Shown: piece after piece, positions 42,724-51,600 of the stretch
Position numbering within the stretch: the first letter of the stretch is position 1
Layout of the letters: every line of letters starts with the position of its first letter
Assembly (NCBI GenBank): GCA_018003315.1
Contig: JAGNEJ010000001.1
Span: 1-64,000, forward strand
Direction: 5' to 3'
From: Verrucomicrobiales bacterium
GTDB lineage: Bacteria > Verrucomicrobiota > Verrucomicrobiia > Verrucomicrobiales > V1-33
Length of the DNA stretch: 64,000 nt
The notes under the pieces: model-generated
What the model was told of the DNA's origin: nothing
What the model saw: the letters and a program-made list of their open reading frames with translations, nothing else
The model's database searches: none
Program-made: the position numbers and the translations under genes

Positions 42724-43169
42724 GAAATGCCGGACACCGGAAGCAGTCCCAGCGCAGCCGGTGCCCCGTCCGGATGGGCCGCCTGACAGGTTAGTTGAAT
42801 GCCGCCGCGGGCGGAAAAGCTCCCGCGAATCACCATGCGCTGCGGCGCGCAGACTCGGACAAGATCCGTCAGGATGCGGTTGACGATGTCCTCGTTGAAC
42901 GCCGGCACATTGCGAAACGAGGCGAGGTAGAACTTCAGCGACTTGGTTTCAATGCAGAGCTGGGCCGGGACATAGGTGATGGAAAGCCGGGCGAAGTCTG
43001 GCTGACCAGTCACCGGACACAGGCTGGCAAATTCCGCCGTTTCCAGGTGGATCACATATTCGCGCTGCGGGTGCCGGTTGGGGAAACACTCCAACTGCGC
43101 TTGCTCCGGCGAGTCCGGCAAGCGCGTTTCAGAATGCCCCAGCAAGGTGAGTGGAGAGGACTCGGTCAT
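42720..43169 (-). CDS. queF: NADPH-dependent 7-cyano-7-deazaguanine reductase
   Basis: A 149-residue, unimodular QueF that reduces the nitrile of preQ0 to preQ1 before insertion into tRNA. Motifs: the catalytic Cys in ASLCPVTGQPDFA and substrate-binding LCIETKSLKFYLASFRN and AFNEDIVNRI. The start at 43169 (MTESSPLTLLGHSE) gives the usual length; TTG further upstream is an alternative. No preQ1 riboswitch is recognised in the 40 nt between it and the dehydrogenase gene upstream. First gene of the queF-queC-spermidine-synthase-like unit. Confidence 0.93.
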   Translation of the reverse strand: MTESSPLTLLGHSETRLPDSPEQAQLECFPNRHPQREYVIHLETAEFASLCPVTGQPDFARLSITYVPAQLCIETKSLKFYLASFRNVPAFNEDIVNRILTDLVRVCAPQRMVIRGSFSARGGIQLTCQAAHPDGAPAALGLLPVSGIS

Positions 43170-43208
43170 GGGCAAAGCAGTGGGACGCGGAATTGCCAGG
43201 TGCAAACG

Positions 43209-44033
43209 TTAATACTGGGCAAAGAGCACGGAATAGTCCTCCCCGCCGCGACCGGACTCCGCCAGCCGGGCCATGCGGGCGGAGGCCGCACCCAGCGCCG
43301 GCAACTCCAGTCCATGCTGCGCCGCCAGTTCCAGGGCAAAGCGCGAATCCTTGAGCATGTTTGTCAGCGAAAAATGGGGCGTGAAATCCCCGGCGATCAT
43401 CGACGGAACCTTCATGCGCACCAGGCCGGAACAGCATGCGTTGCTTTCAACGGCCCTCCGAAAGCTTTCCAGCGGGATCCCGCACGCCCTGGTCACGGCC
43501 ATGGCTTCGGAAAGCACCTGCACCGTAGTGGCGGAAATCATGTTCGTGACAATTTTCAGCACCGTTGCCTGGCCGATGCCGCCGACGGGAATGATTTCCC
43601 TGGATGAATCCTCCAGCACCGGGCGCACCCGGTCAAGCACCGCAGCATCGCCCCCGACATAATAAACGAGCTGGCCGCCGCCGGCGGCATCGCGACTGCC
43701 GGTAAATGGACAGTCGAGAAAGGCCGCGCCTGATTCCCTGACCATTGTCTCGGCCTCCAGCGTTGCCTTCAGGGAGACGGTGGCGCTGTTGATGATCGTG
43801 TGCTGCGGAGTCAGCGCGGGCTGCATGGCACGGAGCACCTGCAGCAAGCTGGCACCGTCGTTGACGAAAATCTGCACCGCTTCCGCCGCAGCCGCAGCCT
43901 CTGCCGGGGTGGCGGAAAATCCGGGCGTCGCCCGCGGAGTGCGGCTCCAGGCGGTGACCCGGTGTCCCGCCTCGCGGTATTTTGCCGAGATGCGGCTGCC
44001 GATGATGCCAAGTCCGATCACTGCAATGTTCAT
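43209..44033 (-). CDS. NAD(P)-dependent beta-hydroxyacid dehydrogenase
   Basis: A 274-residue oxidoreductase of the 3-hydroxyisobutyrate dehydrogenase group. The Rossmann motif is IAVIGLGIIGSRISAKYREA, with TAWSRTPRA after strand 2 (an Arg that favours NADPH). The substrate-binding DCPFTGSRDAAGGGQLVYYV and the catalytic Lys in GQATVLKIVTNMISATTVQV are present. The start at 44033 is followed by MNIAVIG; an ATG six bases upstream is equally possible. Substrate unknown; glyoxylate/succinic semialdehyde reductase-like enzymes look similar. It is divergent from the membrane protein gene. Confidence 0.9.
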   Translation of the reverse strand: MNIAVIGLGIIGSRISAKYREAGHRVTAWSRTPRATPGFSATPAEAAAAAEAVQIFVNDGASLLQVLRAMQPALTPQHTIINSATVSLKATLEAETMVRESGAAFLDCPFTGSRDAAGGGQLVYYVGGDAAVLDRVRPVLEDSSREIIPVGGIGQATVLKIVTNMISATTVQVLSEAMAVTRACGIPLESFRRAVESNACCSGLVRMKVPSMIAGDFTPHFSLTNMLKDSRFALELAAQHGLELPALGAASARMARLAESGRGGEDYSVLFAQY

Positions 44034-44091
44034 GGGCATCAGGTTGAAAGCATCCGGGAAGAACTCAAGTCGAAAGCGCCGCCCTGCACGG

Positions 44092-44808
44092 ATGGCTTGC
44101 CAGGCGCGGAGATCGGGCCTTTTTTGCGCGGTGCAATTCTTTGCGGGCATCCTCCAGAATGTCGTGCTCCGTCCGGTGCTCCGGCCGGTTTTTCGTGTTG
44201 TCTGCGGACTGGTGGCCATTCCGGTGTTTCGGTTCATTCTGCGCAAAATCCTACGCCTGCAGACCAGTGATGCGGAGCTGGAGCGGGATCTCGAACAATG
44301 GTTTCGCGCCTCGGTGCTGCTGCTCGCCGCCACGGCGAATCTGGAGGATTTCCTCTTCGGCTGGCTGCCGTGGCATAAGGTCGATGAACCGTGGATCACC
44401 ATGGTGCTGCGCCTGCTGCTGGCCATCGGGGTCATCGAATCCATGCCGGATGAACAGCTCTTCAGCATCCTGCACCGCGGACCGCCAAAAATAAAACTCT
44501 CCCTGGGCGGATTGCGCTGGGCATGGAAACACTGGCCGAGGTTTCTGCGGGGGATTGCCGTGCTGCACCTGCGGCGGTCCTCGCCGATGTTTTGCATCAT
44601 GTGCGTGATTTTCGGCGGGATGGCGGGCACCACGGACTGGGCGGTCGGCTGGTGGTGCTACGGTCTCTGCATCACGCAGTATCTCATCATCGCGGTGGTC
44701 ACGGACCGCGATCGCGCCGCGGGGCTGCTGGAGGCATTGGAGCGCGAAACGTCCGAAATGCGCGAGCAAATCCTGAGTCTGGAGGCGGAGCGGGAAAGCG
44801 CGGGCTGA
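44092..44808 (+). CDS. Membrane protein of unknown function with a C-terminal coiled coil
   Basis: I do not recognise this 238-residue protein. Hydrophobic segments lie near residues 22-48 (VVLRPVLRPVFRVVCGLVAI), 75-90, 103-118 (WITMVLRLLLAIGVI) and 165-205 (MFCIMCVIFGGMAGTTDWAV, WWCYGLCITQYLIIAVV). The C-terminus is a charged helix (ALERETSEMREQILSLEAERE), probably cytoplasmic. The start is uncertain: ATG at 44092 or GTG at 44131 in the same frame. Only 58 bp separate it from the divergent dehydrogenase start. Confidence 0.55.
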   Translation: MACQARRSGLFCAVQFFAGILQNVVLRPVLRPVFRVVCGLVAIPVFRFILRKILRLQTSDAELERDLEQWFRASVLLLAATANLEDFLFGWLPWHKVDEPWITMVLRLLLAIGVIESMPDEQLFSILHRGPPKIKLSLGGLRWAWKHWPRFLRGIAVLHLRRSSPMFCIMCVIFGGMAGTTDWAVGWWCYGLCITQYLIIAVVTDRDRAAGLLEALERETSEMREQILSLEAERESAG

Positions 44809-44837
44809 GCGGCCCCGCGGCGTGGGCAGAATCGATG

Positions 44838-45764
44838 TCAGGGTTTGGCGGACTCCCATTTGCCAGGGTAGAGCAGCCCCCAGTCACGCCCCCGCTGCAG
44901 AAACACCCCGGCAGCCGTGAGGCGCAGGCGGAGGTTGCGCTTTTCGTCGAGCAATTCCACATGATGTTCGGTCCGGGCGGTTTCGGTGAACCGCCAGAGT
45001 TCCGCTCCCTTCTGATATTCGATCCAAAGGCTTTTTTCCTTGTGCTCGAAGACCCCGCCGCCATTGCCCTGATGGCGGAAAAGCCGGGCGTTGGCCGGGA
45101 GGGCGGCGGTCTGCCCCCGCGCACTCACATAGTCCTGCCACAGAGCATCCAGCGTTTTGCCTGCGGCCTTTTCAAAGAGTCCGGCGTCATGCTTGCGTTC
45201 CCGCAGCGCAGTGTTCAGGCGGCGCACGATTCCCGGCGCTGGTCCGGCCTCCAGCCAGAGGAGAAACCCCGCGGCAACCTGGTAGGAATCGCGGTAGCCC
45301 TGGGTTTTTTTTGATGTTGGAAACCAGTCGAGCGGCCGGGCTTCGTAAATGCCAAAGCGCACATAGTCGGCAATGCCTTCGACAAGCCAGGGTTCCGCAC
45401 CGCCAGGGTAGCTCTGCACCACATGCGTCAGTTCGTGAATGATCACGCCGTAGCTGTCAGCCGGGTTTTTCCGCACCCATTCGTCGGCAATCGTGATGGC
45501 ATCGCCCGAGGCATAGGCCACGCCCTTGTATTCCTTGCTGATCTGGATGCGGACCACCCGCGGTGATGGCGGATGCCGCGCAAAGGAGATCAGGTTGACG
45601 ATGCGTCCGAACCACTCCGAACCCAGTTTTTCCGCCGCTTCCGCCCATTTGGCATGTTCCGGAGCGTCGGCAACATTGATTTCCACACGGTAGGGCGGCG
45701 CAGTATCCGCCAGCGTCACAAACGCAACCGGCAGCAGGAAAAGAGCAGGAAGCAGGGAGCGCAT
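44838..45764 (-). CDS. Exported basic-secretory-protein-type metallopeptidase
   Basis: A 308-residue protein from the ATG at 45764 with a signal peptide (MRSLLPALFLLPVAFVTLA). The catalytic domain (about 20-215) has the zincin motif in YGVIIHELTHVVQSYPGG (HExxH), then EPWLVEGIADYVRFGIYEA (Glu and Asp as third-ligand region) and GYRDSYQVAAGFLLWLE. This is the plant basic secretory protein (BSP) peptidase family, also found in bacteria. The last 75 residues form a small beta-rich domain (GGVFEHKEKSLWIEYQKGAE). It probably degrades proteins outside the cell. Convergent with the membrane protein gene. Confidence 0.86.
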   Translation of the reverse strand: MRSLLPALFLLPVAFVTLADTAPPYRVEINVADAPEHAKWAEAAEKLGSEWFGRIVNLISFARHPPSPRVVRIQISKEYKGVAYASGDAITIADEWVRKNPADSYGVIIHELTHVVQSYPGGAEPWLVEGIADYVRFGIYEARPLDWFPTSKKTQGYRDSYQVAAGFLLWLEAGPAPGIVRRLNTALRERKHDAGLFEKAAGKTLDALWQDYVSARGQTAALPANARLFRHQGNGGGVFEHKEKSLWIEYQKGAELWRFTETARTEHHVELLDEKRNLRLRLTAAGVFLQRGRDWGLLYPGKWESAKP

Positions 45765-45819
45765 GGGAACGGGGCGGGATGTGCCGACAAGTGCGGCGGC
45801 CATTTCCCAGCGGGAAAGG

Positions 45820-47034
45820 TTAGAAACTCACTGCCTTGGGTGGCTGAGCCGGCGTGGGCGGTGGTGCCGGAGCGGGGGGCGTTGGTGCAGGGGATGCCTC
45901 CGGCGGCGTGAGGGGCCGGATGGTCCCGGCTGGAGGCGTTACCGGCTCCGTCACCGGCGGAACCGCCGCTGCAGGGGGCAGGGGATTTTTAGCCGCTGCC
46001 CCGGCGGGCGGTTCATGCTTGAGGAGGCGGGAAAATTCCTCGATCCAGCCGGTGGCGTCCTTGTGGCCGAGATTGCTGCGGATGTGGGCGAGCATCTGCG
46101 GTCCGGTCGCGGCTTCATTTCCCGCGAGGAACAGGTCCTTGAACATGCCCCACTGGAGGCGCGGCAGTTTTTCCTCACGAAACCGGATGAGCCGCTCTTC
46201 GTTCCGGTTGCCTCCGCTGCGGACGCGCGGATCGCGGTTGTTGTTATTCCCGGCGGCACCGTCGCGCTGTTCGATTTCAATCCGTTCGGCATCGAAGGCG
46301 ATGCGTTTTTGCCAGGCGCTCTGCAGCAGGACGGCATTGCGTTTTCCGCGCAGGTAGGGCAGAATGGTCTGCTCGCAGATCTGGTCAAGATCCCCCGGCA
46401 CGGTGCACCAGCCGGTGCGCTTTTCCATGACCTTGTCGAGTTCGTAATAGCGGCCAAAGACGCTGCCGACCACGTCGGTATAAAGTTCCCGCCGGGCCGG
46501 TCCCATGCGTTTCCAGGCTGCCTGTGCCGCTTCCAGAAAGGCGGGAACCTGCGAAACGACGAAGCCATAAGAAGTTTCGGTGCTCGCGTTGGCCGCTTGG
46601 ATGGTCAAGACCAGCCACTGCAACTGGAGTTTGAGCATCGCGGTGTATTCCGGCTCGTGCAGCGCCTTGGTGTCATCCCGCCGTTTGTAGTCCCCCCATT
46701 CGCCGCCGGTGCGTCCCTTGTCGTCGAAGTCCACCTTTTTCTTGCAGTCCATGAACAGGCTGTAGGCCTTGTCGTCGCTGGTCATCGCCGCTTTGAAGGC
46801 TTCCAGCGCCGTGGCCGTGTGCCGGTTCTTGGCAGTATCGAGCTGGGTGGCAATGTCGTTGAGGCTTCGGAGCAGATCTGCCGCGGCCTTTTCGGTTAGG
46901 GCGGCACCACCCGGTTTGGGTGCGCTTTCTGCAGGCGCCGGCGCACCGGGGATGGACGGCGTGGTTTGTCCCGGCAGAGAGGTGGAAAGCGGGAGCACCA
47001 GGGTGGCACACAGGAACGATGCGGACAGTTTCAT
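45820..47034 (-). CDS. Exported protein of unknown function with Pro-rich ends
   Basis: I do not recognise this 404-residue protein. It has a signal peptide (MKLSASFLCATLVLPLSTSLPG), a Pro/Ala linker, a helical body (about 45-330: AADLLRSLNDIATQLDTAKN, MLKLQLQWLVLTIQAA, RRELYTDVVGSVFGRYYELD) and a C-terminal tail of about 55 residues rich in Pro/Ala/Thr (PPVTEPVTPPAGTIRPLTPP). Such tails commonly span or attach to cell-wall structures. It lies 55 nt upstream of the BSP-type peptidase on the same strand, so the two may be co-transcribed. No catalytic motif is visible. Confidence 0.6.
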   Translation of the reverse strand: MKLSASFLCATLVLPLSTSLPGQTTPSIPGAPAPAESAPKPGGAALTEKAAADLLRSLNDIATQLDTAKNRHTATALEAFKAAMTSDDKAYSLFMDCKKKVDFDDKGRTGGEWGDYKRRDDTKALHEPEYTAMLKLQLQWLVLTIQAANASTETSYGFVVSQVPAFLEAAQAAWKRMGPARRELYTDVVGSVFGRYYELDKVMEKRTGWCTVPGDLDQICEQTILPYLRGKRNAVLLQSAWQKRIAFDAERIEIEQRDGAAGNNNNRDPRVRSGGNRNEERLIRFREEKLPRLQWGMFKDLFLAGNEAATGPQMLAHIRSNLGHKDATGWIEEFSRLLKHEPPAGAAAKNPLPPAAAVPPVTEPVTPPAGTIRPLTPPEASPAPTPPAPAPPPTPAQPPKAVSF

Positions 47035-47161
47035 GGAGTCGGAAAACTAGCCGTGGGCGCTCGTCCGCGCAAGACGGCGATGGCGCGGCGGATGCCGCAT
47101 TCGTGGCTCGGGTTTTCACCGGGGGACCGGACAAATCCTGCCGCCGGAAAGGCCGCAGTTC

Positions 47162-48517
47162 TCAAACGGCCGGCCGTTCCCACGGACCGCGGTAGGCACG
47201 GGCCAGCAGACGGGTAGCCTCGGCATCGCCGGGGATGGTGCGGGTCGCCGGATCGTAGGCCAAAGATCGTCCAAGCTTCATGGAAAGGTTTGCCAGGATG
47301 CAGCTGGAGGAGGAAATGTGCCCCTGTTCCACGTCGGCAACCGGGCGGCCGCGGCTGTCGATCGCAGCGAGGAAATCCAGCATGTGGAGGCGCGTCGCCG
47401 GAGCGGCGTTGAGTTCGATGTCTTTCTCGCTGTTGTCCTCGGGAAATTTCTCCCGCTCGAACACACAATCAAAATGGAGTGGCGTGCCGCCCTTGTCCAG
47501 CGGGATGAAGTCCGCCCGCATGGTGCTGGCCTTGAGCACGCCTTTTTCACCGTGGATGAACAGCGCCCACGGGTAGTCGGGATCGGTGGGCGCGCCCCAG
47601 GTGCGGTGGGTCCAGGAACACGTCAGGCCGTCATATTCAAAACTGGCGGTCTGGGTGTCGGAGATGTTGGATTTGCCTTCCTTCTGGACAAAAATGCCGC
47701 CGGAGGAACTGACGCGGCGCGGCCAGCCGAGTCCCAGCATCCAGCGCACGGTGTCGAACATGTGGACGCACATGTCGCCGGTGATTCCGTTGCCGTATTC
47801 CATAAAGGTGCGCCACCAGCGCCGGTGGGGCAGTCCGTCATAGGGCCGCAGCGGTGCCGGGCCGGTCCACATTTCATAGTCCAGAAAATCCGGCACGGGT
47901 TCCGCCGGGGGATTTCCGTTCGCCCGCATGTGGTAGTAGCAGCACATGTCCACATGCCCGATTTTCCCCAGCAGTCCCGCCTCGATCACTTTCTTTTTGG
48001 CATCGATGAGATGCGGAGTGCTTTTGCGCTGGGTGCCGATCTGCACCACCCGCCCGTGTTTCCTGGCAGATGCCAGGATGGCCTCCCCTTCGAGCACGTC
48101 CACGCAGATGGGTTTTTGCAGATACACATCCGCGCCGGCTTCGATGGCGGCCACGGCGTGCAGCGCATGCCAGTGGTCCGGTGACCCGACCAGCACGATG
48201 TCGAGATCCTTTTCCGCGAGCATTTTCCGGTAGTCGCCGTAGCTGCGCGGGGTCTTTTTCGATGGCTGCCGCTGCGCGGCGATTTCCAGCGCACCGGCCA
48301 GCATGTTTTTGTCAGGGTCACAGATGGACACAATTTCCACCGGGGCCACCTGATTGAGCCGCCACAGGTCGCTTTTCCCATACCAGCCGGCCCCGATGAG
48401 CCCCACGCGGCGCGGTTTGCGGTTCACCAGATCGACCCCGTAGGCACCCAGTGCGGAGGCGGCAAATGCGGTGGAGGAAGATTGCAGAAAGCGGCGACGG
48501 GAGACAGTAACGTTCAT
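47162..48517 (-). CDS. Tat-exported Gfo/Idh/MocA family oxidoreductase
   Basis: A 451-residue NAD(P)-dependent sugar oxidoreductase. The start at 48517 (MNVTVSRRRFLQSSSTAFAA) carries a twin-arginine signal, as often in this phylum. The nucleotide-binding part has VGLIGAGWYGKSDL, IVSICDPDKNM, DIVLVGSPDHWHALHAVAAI and the conserved DVYLQKPICVDVLEGEAI (the EKP-type motif is QKP here). The C-terminal substrate domain includes GITGDMCVHMFDTVRWML. Export bound to a nucleotide cofactor explains the Tat route. It could make 3-keto sugars for DUF1080-type enzymes such as that at 29658. Single gene. Confidence 0.92.
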   Translation of the reverse strand: MNVTVSRRRFLQSSSTAFAASALGAYGVDLVNRKPRRVGLIGAGWYGKSDLWRLNQVAPVEIVSICDPDKNMLAGALEIAAQRQPSKKTPRSYGDYRKMLAEKDLDIVLVGSPDHWHALHAVAAIEAGADVYLQKPICVDVLEGEAILASARKHGRVVQIGTQRKSTPHLIDAKKKVIEAGLLGKIGHVDMCCYYHMRANGNPPAEPVPDFLDYEMWTGPAPLRPYDGLPHRRWWRTFMEYGNGITGDMCVHMFDTVRWMLGLGWPRRVSSSGGIFVQKEGKSNISDTQTASFEYDGLTCSWTHRTWGAPTDPDYPWALFIHGEKGVLKASTMRADFIPLDKGGTPLHFDCVFEREKFPEDNSEKDIELNAAPATRLHMLDFLAAIDSRGRPVADVEQGHISSSSCILANLSMKLGRSLAYDPATRTIPGDAEATRLLARAYRGPWERPAV

Positions 48518-48600
48518 GGCCCGGCAGTTTCCCCCGCGTGCAACCGTGTGCAAGTGCCCGTTCCCGTAAGTGCCGCCGCGCAGACGGGATGGCGGCGGCG

Positions 48601-51600
48601 TCAGGGAGCCGGAATGGTCACCTCCAGCACGGCAAACAGCCTGGCCCCAACCGCGAGGGATCGGGGAATCCTAACTTCTACTTTGTCCACGCCCGCGCCA
48701 AAGCCGTCCTGGGTGATGGTGATGGCCGCACCGTTGACCGGTGCTCCCGGCGTGGTCGCGGGGATGGCCGCCTCCGTCCAGGTGTTCAAATTTGAACCGA
48801 AGCGCACGGCGACGGCAATGCCCGGCTGGGTGAGCGCGAGGTCGGTGCGGCGAAAGGTGAATACCAGATCGGTGGCGGTTGCGGCCACCGTCGGCGCCAG
48901 CCCGCTGGAATCCGCACTGGGGCTGGCTGGGTTCGGCTCCCCTCCGATCACAAATTCCACAGCATTGGCCAGACGATCCCGGTCCGGGTCGGCATCGGGC
49001 GCGGCCTCGGCGCCGCTCAGGCCTTTGGTGTTTGCCCAGTTTTGATAGGGGGAGCCGGGCGATGCATTGAGCAGCCGAATCTGCCCGGGAGTGGAGTAGT
49101 CCAGTGAACACCCCGGAGGCAGGGAGGCGTCGGTCAGAAAGTGCACCGGCTCCGCACCGCTGTAGGTGGCGATCAGCAGGCTGGCGGCGGCCGAAAATCC
49201 GGTGAAGGTGATTTTGGCTGCCGGATCGACAGTCAACGCTCCGGCAGCCAGCCGGTCACAGGCGTTTCCGGCCAGGTGACAGGCGTATTCGCCGGTGGCG
49301 GAAAAAACCACATCCCCGGTGGTCAGGGTGGCCGTCCCGCCGCCGGAGGTGCCGGGATTCAGCGTGCCGGCAATGGCAATCTTCCCTTCCACCGCACCGT
49401 CGCCCGCAAGGGTCTGACCAGTGGTGATGGAAAAGCCGCCCGCGTCAGCGACGTCCAGCACCGCACCGGATTGCACCTCGATCACCGGTGACACCAAGGT
49501 TGTGGTCTGCCCGCCAAACGTCAACGTCCCGAAAAAGGCGGAGGCATGGGGCGTGCTGACGGTCACTTGCGTGGGCGTGTCGATGGAGGCGATCATTGCC
49601 CCGGCGGCTACGCCAGGGCCGCTGACCGGCTGGCCAACCGCCAGCAGCGAGGTGTCCCGGAGACTGGTGATCGTGGTGGCATTGACCGCGCCGGAACCGG
49701 TCATGGTGGTGGTGCTGGTGGTGACGAGGCGAAGCCGCCCAGCCTGGACAACCGTGTTTCCGGAATAGGTGTTGCTGGCGCTCAGGGTTTGAATGCCCGT
49801 GCCTGTCTTGACCAGGCCGGCGCTGCCGGAAAGGGCTCCTGCATAGCTGTTCGACTGATTGTTGGAACCGATGGTGATGAAGCCGCTGCCGCCTGCTGCG
49901 CTGCCGCTGCCGAGGTCAATGCTGACTCCGCCCTCCAGGCCGCCGATGTTGCAGGCCAGATTGTGGGTGGCCAGGTCGGCCAGAATCCGCTGCCCGCTCA
50001 TGACAAGCGTGGCGTTTTTCAGCGCGTTGACATGACCGAGCGTGACGCGGCTGTCGTTTTGAAACAGCATGCTTCCAGTGAAAGAATTGTCCCCGGCCAG
50101 CACCAGATTGCCGGTTCCTCCCGCCGTCGCAGGACCCGCGGTGTCTCCGTCCGTGCTGAGATTTCCGCTGCCGGAAATGGAACCCGTGATGGTCTGGGTG
50201 AAGTCTCCCTTCACATAAAATCCGCCGGTGCCGGCAAGGCTGATGCTGCGGTTGCTGGAACCGGTGGTGCCGGTCTGGATGATCGCGCTGTTCAGCACCA
50301 CCTCCGAGCCTGCCCCAAATTCGGAAGGCACACCGGCATCGCGCAGCGCCGATATGAGGATGGTCCGCAGGCCATCGGCGGTTCCATAACTGCCGTTGAT
50401 GACCGTCTTTCCCGTGTAGGTGTTTCCCGTGCCCAGGGTGAGCGGAGCCGGATGCGCCGCGGCATAGGAACTCAATCCCATGTGTGTCAGGCCGGAGGCT
50501 CCCGCGGCATTGTCCGCGATGACCGCATTGATGAGGATGCCGTTTCCATTCGGACCGGAGCGCGCCGAGGTGGTGATGACCAGTTCCCGTGAAGCTCCGA
50601 TGGTCAGGGTTCCGGAGTCAATGGTCCACGGCGCATTCGCCAGGCCGACAGCGTTCATCAGGCCGTTGACGGAAAAGGAGCCGCCCAGCCGGGTGGTGCC
50701 CGCAGTGGCGGCGGTATAGCGCACGGTGTTGCCGGCAAATCCGCCCGGAACAGTGTCGTTGGGGGCGGTCCCTGCGGCGGTCAGCTCGTAGTTGAGGTCT
50801 CCGGCGGTGCCGGTCAGCCCGCTGCTCTGGGCAACGGAGACATGGTTAGGCCCACTGGTGAGCGGCTCCACGGCTCCAGCCTTCACCGTGGCATAGGACG
50901 CCGGATTGCTGCCGGAAAGCATGGTAACCCACGGCCCGATGATGCCGTTTGTCAGTGACGGACTGGAAGTGACCGTGACGCCCGTGCCGCCTCCGGTGGT
51001 GATGTTCAGCCCGCCGAAAGCGGTGCGGGTCCAGGCATTGCTGAACGTGAGACCAAGCGCAGCGCCGGTTCCAGCGCTGGCGGAAAGCTGATTCAGTCCT
51101 GGACCGGCGGTGAGGCTGCCGAATGTCTGGCTGCTGCCGGTGCTGGCCTTGCCGGTGAGCGCCACCGTCGAACCATTGGCCAGGGTCAGCGTGTTTGCGG
51201 CGGCAAGAATGTTTGCCGGAGTCGTCATTTCCGCCAGCCGAAGGGAAAGGGACCCGCCGTTGACGGTGACGCCGCCGGTGAAAGCATGCCCGACCGTGCC
51301 GCCAAGCATCAGGGTTCCAGGTCCGCTTTTGACCAACCCGGCACCCGCGGCACCGGTGATTTTTCCTGCCGCGCTGCTGTTAATGACAACGGAACTGTTG
51401 AGCGTCAGGGTCCGGGTACTGCCCCCCAGGCTGACCAGGCCGTCAAAGAGCAGCACCCCGGAATGGGAAACACTGCCCATGACGACATCCGCGTTGAGGG
51501 TCAGGCCGGCGAGTTTTCCCGTGAGATTGCGGGCGGAAATCGAGTCGGAGCGGAGCGTGCCGCCGTTGACGGTCAGGCTGGCACCGGTGCCGAGCGCTCC

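Noticed and set aside
43170-43208. preQ1 riboswitch ahead of queF
   Set aside because: The gap to the upstream gene is only about 40 nt and shows no aptamer-like hairpin with an A-rich tail.
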